Assembly (NCBI RefSeq): GCF_004571135.1
Contig: NZ_SPSB01000004.1
Coordinates: forward strand, 682,001-746,000
DNA: 64,000 bases
From: Algoriphagus kandeliae
GTDB lineage: Bacteria > Bacteroidota > Bacteroidia > Cytophagales > Cyclobacteriaceae
Reading direction: 5' to 3'
The notes below the pieces were generated by a model, which was not told where the DNA came from, searched no databases, and saw only the letters and a program-made list of their open reading frames with translations. Below are positions 49,220-57,798 of this stretch, piece by piece (position 1 is the first letter of the stretch; each line of letters begins with the position of its first letter). A program made the translations under genes and the position numbers.

Positions 49220-49420
49220 ATGGGACTATTCTGGAACCTCATCCAACAAAGTCAAATCTCTGAGCACAATTCTCGAGCAGCTTCTTTGGAAGCGCGAGTA
49301 GCTCAATTAGAACATGAATTGCGGAAGACTCAGGAATTACTGATCAAAACCCTTCAAATACTGGAGGAACATAGCGGAAAGGATCTCGATGGAGATGGGA
49401 AAATTGGAGGAATCAACTAA
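49220..49420 (+). CDS. Small coiled-coil protein with a calcium-loop-like end
   Basis: This 66-residue protein starts MGLFWNLIQQSQISE. The middle (about 20-52) is a regular heptad coiled coil (LEARVAQLEHELRKTQELL). The tail DLDGDGKIGG matches the DxDxDG spacing of EF-hand or dockerin-type calcium loops. No family is recognised. It sits 2 bp before the SDR gene, so the two are probably co-transcribed. Coding is supported by the clear heptad pattern and the tight spacing. Confidence 0.7.
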   Translation: MGLFWNLIQQSQISEHNSRAASLEARVAQLEHELRKTQELLIKTLQILEEHSGKDLDGDGKIGGIN

Positions 49421-49422
49421 GT

Positions 49423-50175
49423 ATGAAATTTCTCAATAAAACCTTTTTGGTAACAGGCGCCACAAGCGGAATGGGAAAAGCCATTGCTCAGGCCTTCGCT
49501 AGAGAAGGGGCTAATCTGATTTTGAGCGGAAGAAATGAAAAAGCCGGTGCCGATTTAGTAAATGAAATCGGCTCCAATGCTTTCTTCTTGAAAGGAGATG
49601 TAAGCAATCAAAGCTACAATCAGGAATTGGTGGATCTAACTATCAAAAAATTCGGGCAATTAGATGGAATCTCCGCAAATGCCGGAATATTAGGGCTCGG
49701 TTCTATTACTTCCCTCAAAACTGAAGACTGGCTTCAAACCATTGATGTGAACTTGAACTCCGTTTTCTATTTGCTAAAAGCAGCTCTTCCTGAACTAGAA
49801 AAGCGACCAAGCGCATCAGTTACCATCAATTCTTCAATTGCAGCTTTCAAAACTTTTCCCAATCATCCTGCCTACTGCGCATCCAAAGCGGGTTTGGTTG
49901 CTCTTTCCAAACAAGCAGCCGTAGATTATGGACCAAGCGTGCGGATCAATTGTATTTGTCCTGGCCCTGTGGATACTCCGCTGATTCATGATTCAGCTGC
50001 TGCCTTTCCTAATCCCGAAAAAGCCGTAGAAGAAGCAGGAAAAAACACCCTGATTCAACGTTTAGGAACTCCTCAGGATATCGCCAATCTTGTACTTTTT
50101 CTTGCTTCCGATGAAGCTTCCTGGATCACCGGAAGTGTATATACCATTGACGGAGGCGTAATGGCAAAGCGATAA
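49423..50175 (+). CDS. Short-chain dehydrogenase/reductase (SDR)
   Basis: This 250-residue classical SDR is an NAD(P)(H)-dependent oxidoreductase. The cofactor-binding motif is TGATSGMG (residues 11-18) and NAG is at 86-88. The catalytic set is N110, S138, Y151 and K155 (YCASK). ICPGPVDTPL follows the active site, and the C-terminus is YTIDGGVMAKR. Substrate specificity cannot be told; a 3-oxoacyl-ACP-reductase-like or sugar-alcohol role is equally possible. SGRN after beta-2 does not settle NAD versus NADP, though the Arg could favour NADP. Confidence 0.95.
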   Translation: MKFLNKTFLVTGATSGMGKAIAQAFAREGANLILSGRNEKAGADLVNEIGSNAFFLKGDVSNQSYNQELVDLTIKKFGQLDGISANAGILGLGSITSLKTEDWLQTIDVNLNSVFYLLKAALPELEKRPSASVTINSSIAAFKTFPNHPAYCASKAGLVALSKQAAVDYGPSVRINCICPGPVDTPLIHDSAAAFPNPEKAVEEAGKNTLIQRLGTPQDIANLVLFLASDEASWITGSVYTIDGGVMAKR

Positions 50176-50472
50176 ATACATGTAGTTTCTCTTGTAAAAC
50201 CCAATTCTATTAAACTTTTCAGCATTTGCACATCCCAAATGCATAGACTCATAATCAATTGATTATTAATACATTTCATAAGTTTTTCTTTGGATTTACC
50301 CATTGAAAGTGATAAATTGATTTACTGTTTTGAATCCATTCATTACACAAATGGATTGAATTAGAGTCTAATTTCTTGGGATACTTTTTACTAGATTTTA
50401 CAAAATGCCAATGGATGATTCAGACAGTAGATTTAATTCTTAGTCTAAATTTTAACCAAAACTTTTAAGATC
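50176..50472. other. Intergenic region with two inverted repeats
   Basis: This 297-bp A/T-rich gap contains GCATTTG(7 nt)CAAATGC at 50222-50242, a perfect 7-bp stem not followed by a T-run. A 16-bp perfect palindrome, ATAATCAATTGATTAT, lies at 50251-50266. The first could be a weak terminator for the SDR gene and the second an operator; neither is proven. A TAGATTTT at 50392-50399 is one base off the -7 consensus upstream of the lipoprotein gene. I see no gene in the gap. Confidence 0.5.
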
Positions 50473-51564
50473 ATGAGAAAATTAACAGCATTCCTAGCTT
50501 TAGGAGCAATTTTGTACTCTTGTACTGAGACTGAAAAACCGGACCAGTTAAATCTGGAAACTCAAAAAACAATTTTGAATCAAACCCAAAGTGAAAGCAT
50601 AGATATCATACAGATTCCGTCTGAATCACCCAAAGGAAGTCGAGAAAATGCCATGATTATGGCCTCATTTACGCCTATTGATGATGTTTCCGGTGATTAT
50701 ACTACTGAAACGATGAGGATCGATATTTCTTCACTTCCGTGCCTTTCAGATGTAAATGATGCATCTGACGGAAACTTAACTTTGAACTTTGATAAGACTT
50801 TAAATAAAAGACAAGTTTCTTCTTGCTTTTGGTTGAGTTGGGGAGTATTTCCTGACATTGAAGATTCAAATCCCCATGTCTTGTTTTCAAATGGTCAAAA
50901 CTCTCTGGGAATTTCTCTATCTACTCCAGTATCAACATTTGGATTTGAATTATTAAACAACGAGTTTGGCACATTCAGTGTCCAAGTTGACTTCTTTTTT
51001 CAAGGAGAATTAATAGGGTCTATTGCAAAAAATGTAGAAAGTTTTTCTGGCGGTCAAGCAAAACTCTTTGCTGCAGAAACTGATGCTAGATTTGACTATG
51101 TCCTGATACAATCAGAGCCCTCCTCAGGTTTTGCAATTGCTCAACTTCGGTATACAGAGAAAAATCCATTCACGGTTGATGTCAGACCGGATAGCTGCGA
51201 GAATCCTGTAAATGTCAACTCCAAAGGGGTAATTCCAGTGGGCATTTTAGCCTCTATGGATTTAGATGTAAATGATATCGATCTTTCTACTGTCCGACTG
51301 AACGGAATCGCTCCAAAAAATTCATCTTTCGCTGATCTTGGAGGATTCTATGAAAAAGAAGAAGCTTGCGATTGTTACCCTGCTGATTACGATGGGGTAA
51401 TGGACTTGGATTTGAAATTTGATACTCAAGAAGTTGTGGCCACTTTAGGCGATGTGTCAGATGGAGATCAAGTTACTGTATCCCTTTCCTTTGATACAAT
51501 GGACGGAAAGTCCTGGACAGGCGAGGATTGCATCTGGATTATCAAGAAGAAAAAAGAAAGATAA
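50473..51564 (+). CDS. Secreted lipoprotein with C-terminal beta-sandwich-like module
   Basis: This 363-residue protein has a lipoprotein signal MRKLTAFLALGAILYSC (Cys17). The middle (about 75-235) is beta-rich and looks like a jelly-roll (STFGFELLNNEFGTFSV, ARFDYVLIQS). The C-terminal ~115 residues begin FTVDVRPDSCENPVNVNSKG, followed by VIPVGILASMDLDVNDID, a stretch with paired Asp repeats (DYDGVMDLDLKFDTQEV) and GEDCIWII. This C-terminal module is widespread in secreted bacterial proteins, usually without an assigned function. A strong terminator follows. The role is unknown; it is probably surface-exposed. Confidence 0.85.
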   Translation: MRKLTAFLALGAILYSCTETEKPDQLNLETQKTILNQTQSESIDIIQIPSESPKGSRENAMIMASFTPIDDVSGDYTTETMRIDISSLPCLSDVNDASDGNLTLNFDKTLNKRQVSSCFWLSWGVFPDIEDSNPHVLFSNGQNSLGISLSTPVSTFGFELLNNEFGTFSVQVDFFFQGELIGSIAKNVESFSGGQAKLFAAETDARFDYVLIQSEPSSGFAIAQLRYTEKNPFTVDVRPDSCENPVNVNSKGVIPVGILASMDLDVNDIDLSTVRLNGIAPKNSSFADLGGFYEKEEACDCYPADYDGVMDLDLKFDTQEVVATLGDVSDGDQVTVSLSFDTMDGKSWTGEDCIWIIKKKKER

Positions 51565-51610
51565 TTTTCAGGTCAAAAATCTAAAGAAAAGTATCCCTCA
51601 ATTACCATAA

Positions 51611-51647
51611 TGCCAGCCAGATTTAATAAAATCTGGCTGGCATTTTT
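51611..51647 (+). terminator. Strong intrinsic terminator
   Basis: A perfect 14-bp stem (TGCCAGCCAGATTT, 51611-51624; AAATCTGGCTGGCA, 51629-51642) encloses an AATA loop and is followed by TTTTT (51643-51647). It ends the rightward lipoprotein transcript 46 bp after its stop. The tail is only on the rightward side, so stopping of the converging S41 protease transcript would be less efficient. Confidence 0.92.
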
Positions 51648-51676
51648 CATATAGAAATTGCTTCTGTCGAATAATT

Positions 51677-54600
51677 TCAATCCTTCCCATTCTTAAAACT
51701 CAAATCCGGATAAGGTGGCGGACTTGGAACTGTTCTAGGATCTTTTTGGATCAACTCCTTCAAGTGCTCAATCGCCGCATCTAGCTGAGCATCTTTCCCT
51801 TCGAAAGTCGCCTTCGGCAAATTGATCACCTCGATATCCGGGATGAATCCCACCCCTTCAATCAGCCATTCCACATCTTCGCCGTCATTGGTGTCTCCAT
51901 CAACAACTCCATAAACCCCATTCATCGGCGCTCGAGCAATGCCATTATCCGAAAGTGTATTCACACCCGAAAGCCAAACTTCACCTCCCCAAGTTCTCGC
52001 TCCAATCGCTTTGCCAAGCCCCAACCTTCTGAAGCCTTCGGCAAAAGCCTCTCCATCGGAAGCGGTAAACTCATCCACCAACAAAACCAAATGCCCTCGG
52101 AATGCATAATTCATATTCCAATACGGTTCACCCGTTCTGCTCTTCCAGTAGAAAAAGGCTTCCCGCATCAGCTTTTCCAGTATGAATGAATCAATGTTTC
52201 CTCCCCGATTGTGGCGCACATCGATGACCAAGCCTTTCTTCTTAAACTGCGGATAAAAATCCCGATACCATTGTCCGATATCCCCTGAGGTCATGGCTCT
52301 CAAGTGGACATAGCCGATTTCTCCATTGGATTTTGCTTCGGTTTCTAGTCTTCGGGTGTACTCCCAATCGTTGTATCGGAGATTGCTTTCCTGGCCTGAG
52401 CTCATGGGTTTCAGAATGAAGTCCCCTTTTCCGGCTACTGCCAGGCGAACTTGCTTTCCAGCCTTATCCCGAAGCAATACCTGCATATCATCCACTTCCA
52501 AAACAGATGTCCCGTCGATATGCGTAATCACATCGCCTTCCTTGATTCCAAAAGCTGGATGAGATAATGGTGATTTCTCATCTGGATAGTCCGGATCGCT
52601 TTGGAAAATGTAGTCGATTTGATAGCCATTTTGGGTCCTGGAAAAAAGACCCCCAAGCATTCCAAACTGAATATTATCCTCTCCATCTCGGGTATCCCCT
52701 CCTCGAACGGAAGTGTGTAGTACAGAAAGTTCACCAATCAACTCCCCGATCACATCCGAAAGCTCATTTCGAGTCGTCACCCGATCCACAAGCGAAAGAT
52801 ATTTCTCGTACATTTTATCCCAATCCACACCATGCATGCCTGCGTCATAGAAATAATCTCGCTCCATTCGCCAAGCATCAGTATAGATCTGCTTCCAGTC
52901 TTCCCGAGGATCAATGCTGAATTTCCAGCCGCTCAAGTCCAATCTGTTTTTGGATAAATCCGAAACCGGAGAAGTCCCCAATTCCACCAAAAAATGGTTA
53001 GCCCCTTGACGCAACAAAACATACTTGTTGTTTGCTGAAACCGCATAGCTGTTGATTTTATCAGCAAATACTTTCTGCTCCGCCTTTTCGGAAATCGGAG
53101 TCATCATCAAAGCTGGTTCATCATCATTGGATGCCCCTCCTCCGTAATAAACTCCCGGACCGGGTCCCACCCGATGGTAGTACAAGGCCTTTTCGGTTAC
53201 AATCAGATTTTTGTAATTGCCTGCTGGCACGGGCACTTCCTGCACTCGCTCCATCAAGCCTTCCTCATCGATCTTCACGGCAACAGGGCCTTCTGAATTT
53301 TTCTCCTCTACTTTCAGCTCATTTTTTGGAGTGAAAGGAGAGATCAAACCCTTTTGGAGAGGAATGTGATAGATTTTCATCTGCTTTTCCCAGAAAGGTT
53401 CCGGCTGACGCTGTCCCCAAGGGCTTCCTACTCGGGTTTCGAAATTTCGGTCCGAAAGGAAATAAATCCACTTCCCGTCGGCACTCCATTGGGGATTGAG
53501 ACTGTTGGTCCGGTCAGAAGTCAGGGTGATTCGCTTTTCTGTACTCGGATTGAAGACAAAGAGCTGAGTAAAGATATTCGAAGCTGCCTGTCCGTAGGCC
53601 AGCCACTGACTATCGGGTGACCAAGACATGCTGCCATGTAGGTCCTCGTCGGTCAGATTGGCCTTGACCGCTTTTCCGGTGGAAAGATTTCGGATCCACA
53701 AGTCATTATTTAAATCAGTCCAAGCTAGCCACTTCCCATCCGGTGAAGGGCTCAAATTGAAGCGAAGCGTGGTCCCATTATCCGTCAATTGCTTTCCCTG
53801 ATCCAAACCCAAACCAGAATACTGATGGATTTCAAATTCACCACTTTCGTCAGAGAAAGTCAAAATATCCTTGGAATCGGTGGTAAAAACCGCATCTCGA
53901 TAACGTACCCCATCTTTTCTACTCAAGCGAACCATTCTCCCTTCTTTAGCCGGAAAGACAAAAACCCGACCCCGGGCAGTCAAAGCCACTTTTTCTCCGT
54001 CATTGGAAACAGAAATATTGGTTATGTAAGAAGCCGGATTATCCACCCATTTTTCCCTTAACTGATCAAAATCAGAAACCAAACGAATGGCAATTCGATT
54101 TGGATTTCCTCCAATCAAATCCATTTGATATATGTCAGCTCCTGATCGATATACTAGTGTATTTCCAGAAAGGGAAAATTCACGAACATCAAAGGAGCCT
54201 TCCTTGCTGTGTTGCTGAATATCCGAACCATCAGGGTTCATAGACCAAACATTTTGGATACCATCTCTTGATGAAAGGAAATAAACCCGTCCTTGATGGA
54301 AAGTAGGATGATGGTCCTCACCCTCATAGTTTTGGGTCAGTTTGACAGCTTCCGTCTCCCCTTCCCCATATTTCCAAACTTTTCTTGCAGTTCCTCCCTT
54401 ATAGCGTTTGGTGACATTGTTGTGATAGGTAGGCCGGACGAAATAATAAGTCTCCCCTGCCTCATCAAAACTTCCCTCAGCTGCCATTTCCAAAGGCAAA
54501 ATCTCTTTTTCTCCAGTGTTCAAATCCAGGACAACCGTTCGAAGCCGAGGTAAGGTTGAATATTGATTGGTAACATAGGCTAATTCACTTGATGACCGCC

Positions 54601-54943
54601 AATCCGTTGGAATTGAACTTGCAGGCTCGTAGGTTAATCTTCGAGGTAAACCACCCGTAATTGGCATCACATAGACTTCAGTAGGCCCTTCATAGCTGGC
54701 AGCATAGGCCACCCATTTCCCATCAGGTGAAATTTTTGGATTGGATTCATCACCAGGATGGGTGGTAAGCCGAGTAGCCATTCCTCCTTGAAGGGAGGTC
54801 ATCCAAACATCTCCTTCAGCCACAAAAACAAGTGTGTTTTCGTGAACATCCGGATGCATAAAATAACCAGGCCCTTCTTGAGAAAAGGACAGACCAGTTA
54901 CTCCCAAGCCGATAATTAGCGAGCAAAGTAGTTTCTTATTCAT
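51677..54943 (-). CDS. Tricorn-like S41 peptidase, secreted
   Basis: I chose ATG 54943 (1088 residues) because it gives a good signal peptide (MNKKLLCSLIIGLGVTGLSF). The longer frame from 55042 would overlap the upstream transporter gene. Order: WD40/TolB-like propeller repeats (NPKISPDGKWVAYAA, HHPTFHQGRVYFLSS, LSPSPDGKWLAWTD), an accessory region (EDWKQIYTDAWRMERDYFYD), a PDZ domain (GIKEGDVITHIDG), then the S41 core. The likely catalytic residues are H743 (SVLHTSV) and nucleophile S962 (FTASDGEAF). It probably degrades peptides in the periplasm. The gene lies 68 bp after the SBF transporter on the same strand. Confidence 0.93.
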   Translation of the reverse strand: MNKKLLCSLIIGLGVTGLSFSQEGPGYFMHPDVHENTLVFVAEGDVWMTSLQGGMATRLTTHPGDESNPKISPDGKWVAYAASYEGPTEVYVMPITGGLPRRLTYEPASSIPTDWRSSSELAYVTNQYSTLPRLRTVVLDLNTGEKEILPLEMAAEGSFDEAGETYYFVRPTYHNNVTKRYKGGTARKVWKYGEGETEAVKLTQNYEGEDHHPTFHQGRVYFLSSRDGIQNVWSMNPDGSDIQQHSKEGSFDVREFSLSGNTLVYRSGADIYQMDLIGGNPNRIAIRLVSDFDQLREKWVDNPASYITNISVSNDGEKVALTARGRVFVFPAKEGRMVRLSRKDGVRYRDAVFTTDSKDILTFSDESGEFEIHQYSGLGLDQGKQLTDNGTTLRFNLSPSPDGKWLAWTDLNNDLWIRNLSTGKAVKANLTDEDLHGSMSWSPDSQWLAYGQAASNIFTQLFVFNPSTEKRITLTSDRTNSLNPQWSADGKWIYFLSDRNFETRVGSPWGQRQPEPFWEKQMKIYHIPLQKGLISPFTPKNELKVEEKNSEGPVAVKIDEEGLMERVQEVPVPAGNYKNLIVTEKALYYHRVGPGPGVYYGGGASNDDEPALMMTPISEKAEQKVFADKINSYAVSANNKYVLLRQGANHFLVELGTSPVSDLSKNRLDLSGWKFSIDPREDWKQIYTDAWRMERDYFYDAGMHGVDWDKMYEKYLSLVDRVTTRNELSDVIGELIGELSVLHTSVRGGDTRDGEDNIQFGMLGGLFSRTQNGYQIDYIFQSDPDYPDEKSPLSHPAFGIKEGDVITHIDGTSVLEVDDMQVLLRDKAGKQVRLAVAGKGDFILKPMSSGQESNLRYNDWEYTRRLETEAKSNGEIGYVHLRAMTSGDIGQWYRDFYPQFKKKGLVIDVRHNRGGNIDSFILEKLMREAFFYWKSRTGEPYWNMNYAFRGHLVLLVDEFTASDGEAFAEGFRRLGLGKAIGARTWGGEVWLSGVNTLSDNGIARAPMNGVYGVVDGDTNDGEDVEWLIEGVGFIPDIEVINLPKATFEGKDAQLDAAIEHLKELIQKDPRTVPSPPPYPDLSFKNGKD

Positions 54944-55011
54944 GATCAAAGGATTTTCGATAAAGAGATAAAATCTACGCACTTCTTGAGGTAGAAAAAA
55001 ATGCAATTTGA

Positions 55012-55938
55012 TTATTGGTTGGTTTCGGATTTTTTTCTCCAAAAGGAAGCTAGAAGCGAACCGGTAAAATTCATCAATGGTCCAAAAACGGCTGGAGCCA
55101 GTCCAACTGTTGCTATTTTCCCCATTTGCACCGCAATCCCAGAAGCGAGCCCTGAATTTTGCATCCCAACTTCAAAAGCCACTGTTCGGGAAGATTTTTC
55201 ATCTAATCCTAAAACCCTTGCGCTCGCATAGCCGAGTACATATCCCAAGATATTATGAAGGAGACATGCCAAAACAAGCAGTATTCCGATCTGCAATAGG
55301 CTATCCCTTCCATTTGCTGTAATTACTCCGATGATCAAAATAATCCCTCCCATAGAAAGGACTGGTAGTATTCTGTCCAACCAGGCTGCTTTCCCTTTCA
55401 TAAAATGATTAAAAACCAATCCCAAAACCACCGGAATAATAACAATCTGAATAATGCTCCAGATCATGGAGAAAAAGTCAACCGGAACATAAGCTCCTCC
55501 CAACCAACTCATCAAAAAAGGAGTCAAAACCGGAGCAAGGGCTGTTGCCACAGCAGTCATAGTGACCGATAAGGCCAAATTTGCTTTAGATAGGTAGGAC
55601 ATGACATTGGAAGCCAATCCTGAGGGAGAGGAACCTACCAAAATTAATCCTGCTGCTATTTCTGGGGGAAATGAAAAAACGTTGGCTAATAAAAAACCAA
55701 GAAATGGCATAATGGTAAACTGACAGGCCATTCCGATTAGCACTCCTTTGGGCATTTTGATTACTCCCAAAAAATCACCCAAACTCATTTCTGTCCCCAC
55801 TCCAAACATGATGATCTGAAGCAAAGGAACAATCAAAAGGGAGGTTTCAAATCCTCCCCAATTAACTAAAATACCAGGAAATAGTAAGGCTAAACAGACT
55901 ATTAGGACTACCAGCGTAGGAAATAAATAGCTCTTCAT
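55012..55938 (-). CDS. SBF (bile acid:sodium symporter) family transporter
   Basis: This 308-residue integral membrane protein has about nine to ten hydrophobic helices. Family signatures include IIMFGVGTEMSLGDF, GLILVGSSPSGLASNVM and the conserved EVGMQNSGLASGIA. Bacterial members of the SBF/ASBT/PnuP-like group transport organic anions with sodium. The substrate here is not inferable. It precedes the tricorn-like protease on the same strand, and a functional link between them is not obvious. Confidence 0.92.
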   Translation of the reverse strand: MKSYLFPTLVVLIVCLALLFPGILVNWGGFETSLLIVPLLQIIMFGVGTEMSLGDFLGVIKMPKGVLIGMACQFTIMPFLGFLLANVFSFPPEIAAGLILVGSSPSGLASNVMSYLSKANLALSVTMTAVATALAPVLTPFLMSWLGGAYVPVDFFSMIWSIIQIVIIPVVLGLVFNHFMKGKAAWLDRILPVLSMGGIILIIGVITANGRDSLLQIGILLVLACLLHNILGYVLGYASARVLGLDEKSSRTVAFEVGMQNSGLASGIAVQMGKIATVGLAPAVFGPLMNFTGSLLASFWRKKSETNQ

Positions 55939-56308
55939 ATTCTAAGAATTCCTTGAAAAACGCTCAAAACCACCAACTGTTCAAAAAGTAACAATTTTTC
56001 ATTTTTTTGACCTGAATATTTCACCTATTGAATCAATTGCAAAATAAAATATTACATTTCTTTGAATTATTGAATTTTTTTGATAGTTTCAATAGCCAAC
56101 ATTATTTTTCTACCTGTCTTCATTTAAATTTTTAAGCCCATGAAAACGAATCCGAATTCCCGAAAAGCAGAATTGAACCTTTGCAAGGGCATTATTGAAA
56201 TCAGCATGATCAGCTTGATTGGTCTTTGTCTTCTTACCCTGACTCATGCAATAAGTCAGATAATGAATCCCCAAATTTGGGAATTCACCATCCGAAATTT
56301 TTGATTTT
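55939..56308. other. Intergenic region with 22-bp palindrome
   Basis: This 370-bp gap lies between the kelch-like lipoprotein gene and the SBF gene, both leftward. It is A/T-rich in the right position to hold the SBF promoter, but no well-spaced promoter pair was found. At 56265-56286, GAATCCCCAAATTTGGGAATTC is a palindrome with one mismatched pair and lies 22 bp beyond the lipoprotein stop. No T-run follows in the leftward direction. A 54-codon rightward frame (56140-56304) covers the palindrome; I do not accept it as a gene. Confidence 0.5.
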
Positions 56309-57781
56309 TTAAGGAACAACCAAAGTCATGTACACTCCATAAAGGTTGGAGTTAACGCTTGTATTATAATTACTATTGCCCCACATAGGATTTTGAACAG
56401 GAGAATCGATGCCCCCATACATATATCCAACCAGTACGGGTCCTGAGGGATCTCCTTCGAAAACTTTGTTGAGGTCAATAATGGAAGCCGCTTCTCCATA
56501 AAGTAAACTAGGGAGCGGAAAAAAGACCGCATTTGCTCCCAAATATCCCGGCATCTGAGCCTGAGGTGGAGTTTGAACCAGCTCTATGGTTTCGTCCTCG
56601 CCATTTGTATAGTAAGTAGAAATCAAATTGGAAAATGGTAGGGGTATACTATCGGGTGCTGCCAATTGCCCGGAATTCGGATCATAAACCATATAGGTAA
56701 TTCCTCCCAAAATGCTTATCCGACTAACACGAAATTCGCCAAATGCCATGACCGCATCTACTTGAGCTGCTGAATAAAAATTCGCTTTTTGCAAAGTTTG
56801 CTCATCCAAAGTCACATTGGGGTTTCCCGAACCAAGGTCATTGAGATAGACTGGGGATCGATATCCCAAACCTTGTCTAGTGAAGACCCCTCCATATATC
56901 ACTGCACCCAAGGAATCAGGACCCGATGTAATGACTTCCGCCAAGGTGTAATCCCTACGATGGAGTTTTGCCGAATCGATAACCGATAAAGTATCTGAAA
57001 TAGCCCAACCATTTCCTTCCTGAGCAAGTCTAAACTTTCGCACAGCTGAGGTATAATCTCCGGTATTCCCAGGAAGATATGAGCCCTTATAATTCTGCCC
57101 TCCAATGAGGTAGAAATTCCCATTTGCTACCATCATTTCTCCTCCTGTTACTTGTAGAAATGGATCTCGTATCACCTTAGTGAAGATTTGATCCAAGGTT
57201 GGATTTGCTCCTTCGGAAAGGACATATTGAATAAGTTTAGGGACATTAATCTCGAAAAAGTAATCTGAAGTCCAGTTGCTTACTGAATCTGTTCCATCAC
57301 TCGTATATCCTCCAGACGCATAGAGTGTTTCACCTTCCTGATAATGAAGCATACTACTACCTGAAAGTTGGTGAAAATAAGGCATTGGAATAGGTACCCC
57401 TGTGGATTTTTTATTTGCAAAATCCACCACCCAAATGGAATCATTTGCCATTAAGTTGGGGAAAGCAGGAGGATCTTTAGCCATATTATGTAATCCGGAT
57501 TTTCTCCCACCAAACAATACCCATTGCTCACCAATAGTAGCATAGACCGGACTCTGTAATTCCGGCATCCAAAACCCAGGATCAACCTCCTCCAGACTCA
57601 CTTGGATAAAATCTGAAACCGTACTATCTGATTCGAATAGCTGTTGAATTCTATCATATAATGGAGAATCAGCCATTTCCATTGTCTCATCCGCAGTTTC
57701 GTTATCCGTAGGACTGGAACAATATTGATTAAGAAGAAGTAGCAGGAATAATCCTGATACTCTAAAGATTAAATTTTTCAT
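56309..57781 (-). CDS. Kelch-like propeller lipoprotein
   Basis: This 490-residue protein starts MKNLIFRVSGLFLLLLLNQYC, with Cys21 as the likely lipid-modified residue, although 'NQYC' is a weak lipobox. Repeats with the kelch-type 'GG' signature occur throughout: WVLFGGRKSGLH, LYASGGYTSDG, FYLIGGQNYKG, AVIYGGVFTRQG and GYMYGGID. This fits a beta-propeller exposed on the periplasmic or cell surface. It lies 17 bp downstream of the VioB-like gene on the same strand, so the two are probably co-expressed. No catalytic residues are assignable. Confidence 0.8.
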   Translation of the reverse strand: MKNLIFRVSGLFLLLLLNQYCSSPTDNETADETMEMADSPLYDRIQQLFESDSTVSDFIQVSLEEVDPGFWMPELQSPVYATIGEQWVLFGGRKSGLHNMAKDPPAFPNLMANDSIWVVDFANKKSTGVPIPMPYFHQLSGSSMLHYQEGETLYASGGYTSDGTDSVSNWTSDYFFEINVPKLIQYVLSEGANPTLDQIFTKVIRDPFLQVTGGEMMVANGNFYLIGGQNYKGSYLPGNTGDYTSAVRKFRLAQEGNGWAISDTLSVIDSAKLHRRDYTLAEVITSGPDSLGAVIYGGVFTRQGLGYRSPVYLNDLGSGNPNVTLDEQTLQKANFYSAAQVDAVMAFGEFRVSRISILGGITYMVYDPNSGQLAAPDSIPLPFSNLISTYYTNGEDETIELVQTPPQAQMPGYLGANAVFFPLPSLLYGEAASIIDLNKVFEGDPSGPVLVGYMYGGIDSPVQNPMWGNSNYNTSVNSNLYGVYMTLVVP

Positions 57782-57798
57782 ATCACAAAAATTTGAGA

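Noticed and set aside
54944-55042. Extended N-terminus of the S41 protease
   Set aside because: It would overlap the SBF transporter gene and bury the signal peptide. ATG 54943 fits better.
56140-56304. 54-codon rightward frame in the SBF/lipoprotein gap
   Set aside because: No family resemblance, it stands alone, and its 3' part is the 22-bp palindrome. Coding potential is not convincing.
56110-56319. Leftward 69-codon frame after the lipoprotein gene
   Set aside because: It has no ATG start (TTG), overlaps the lipoprotein stop and shows no recognisable features.
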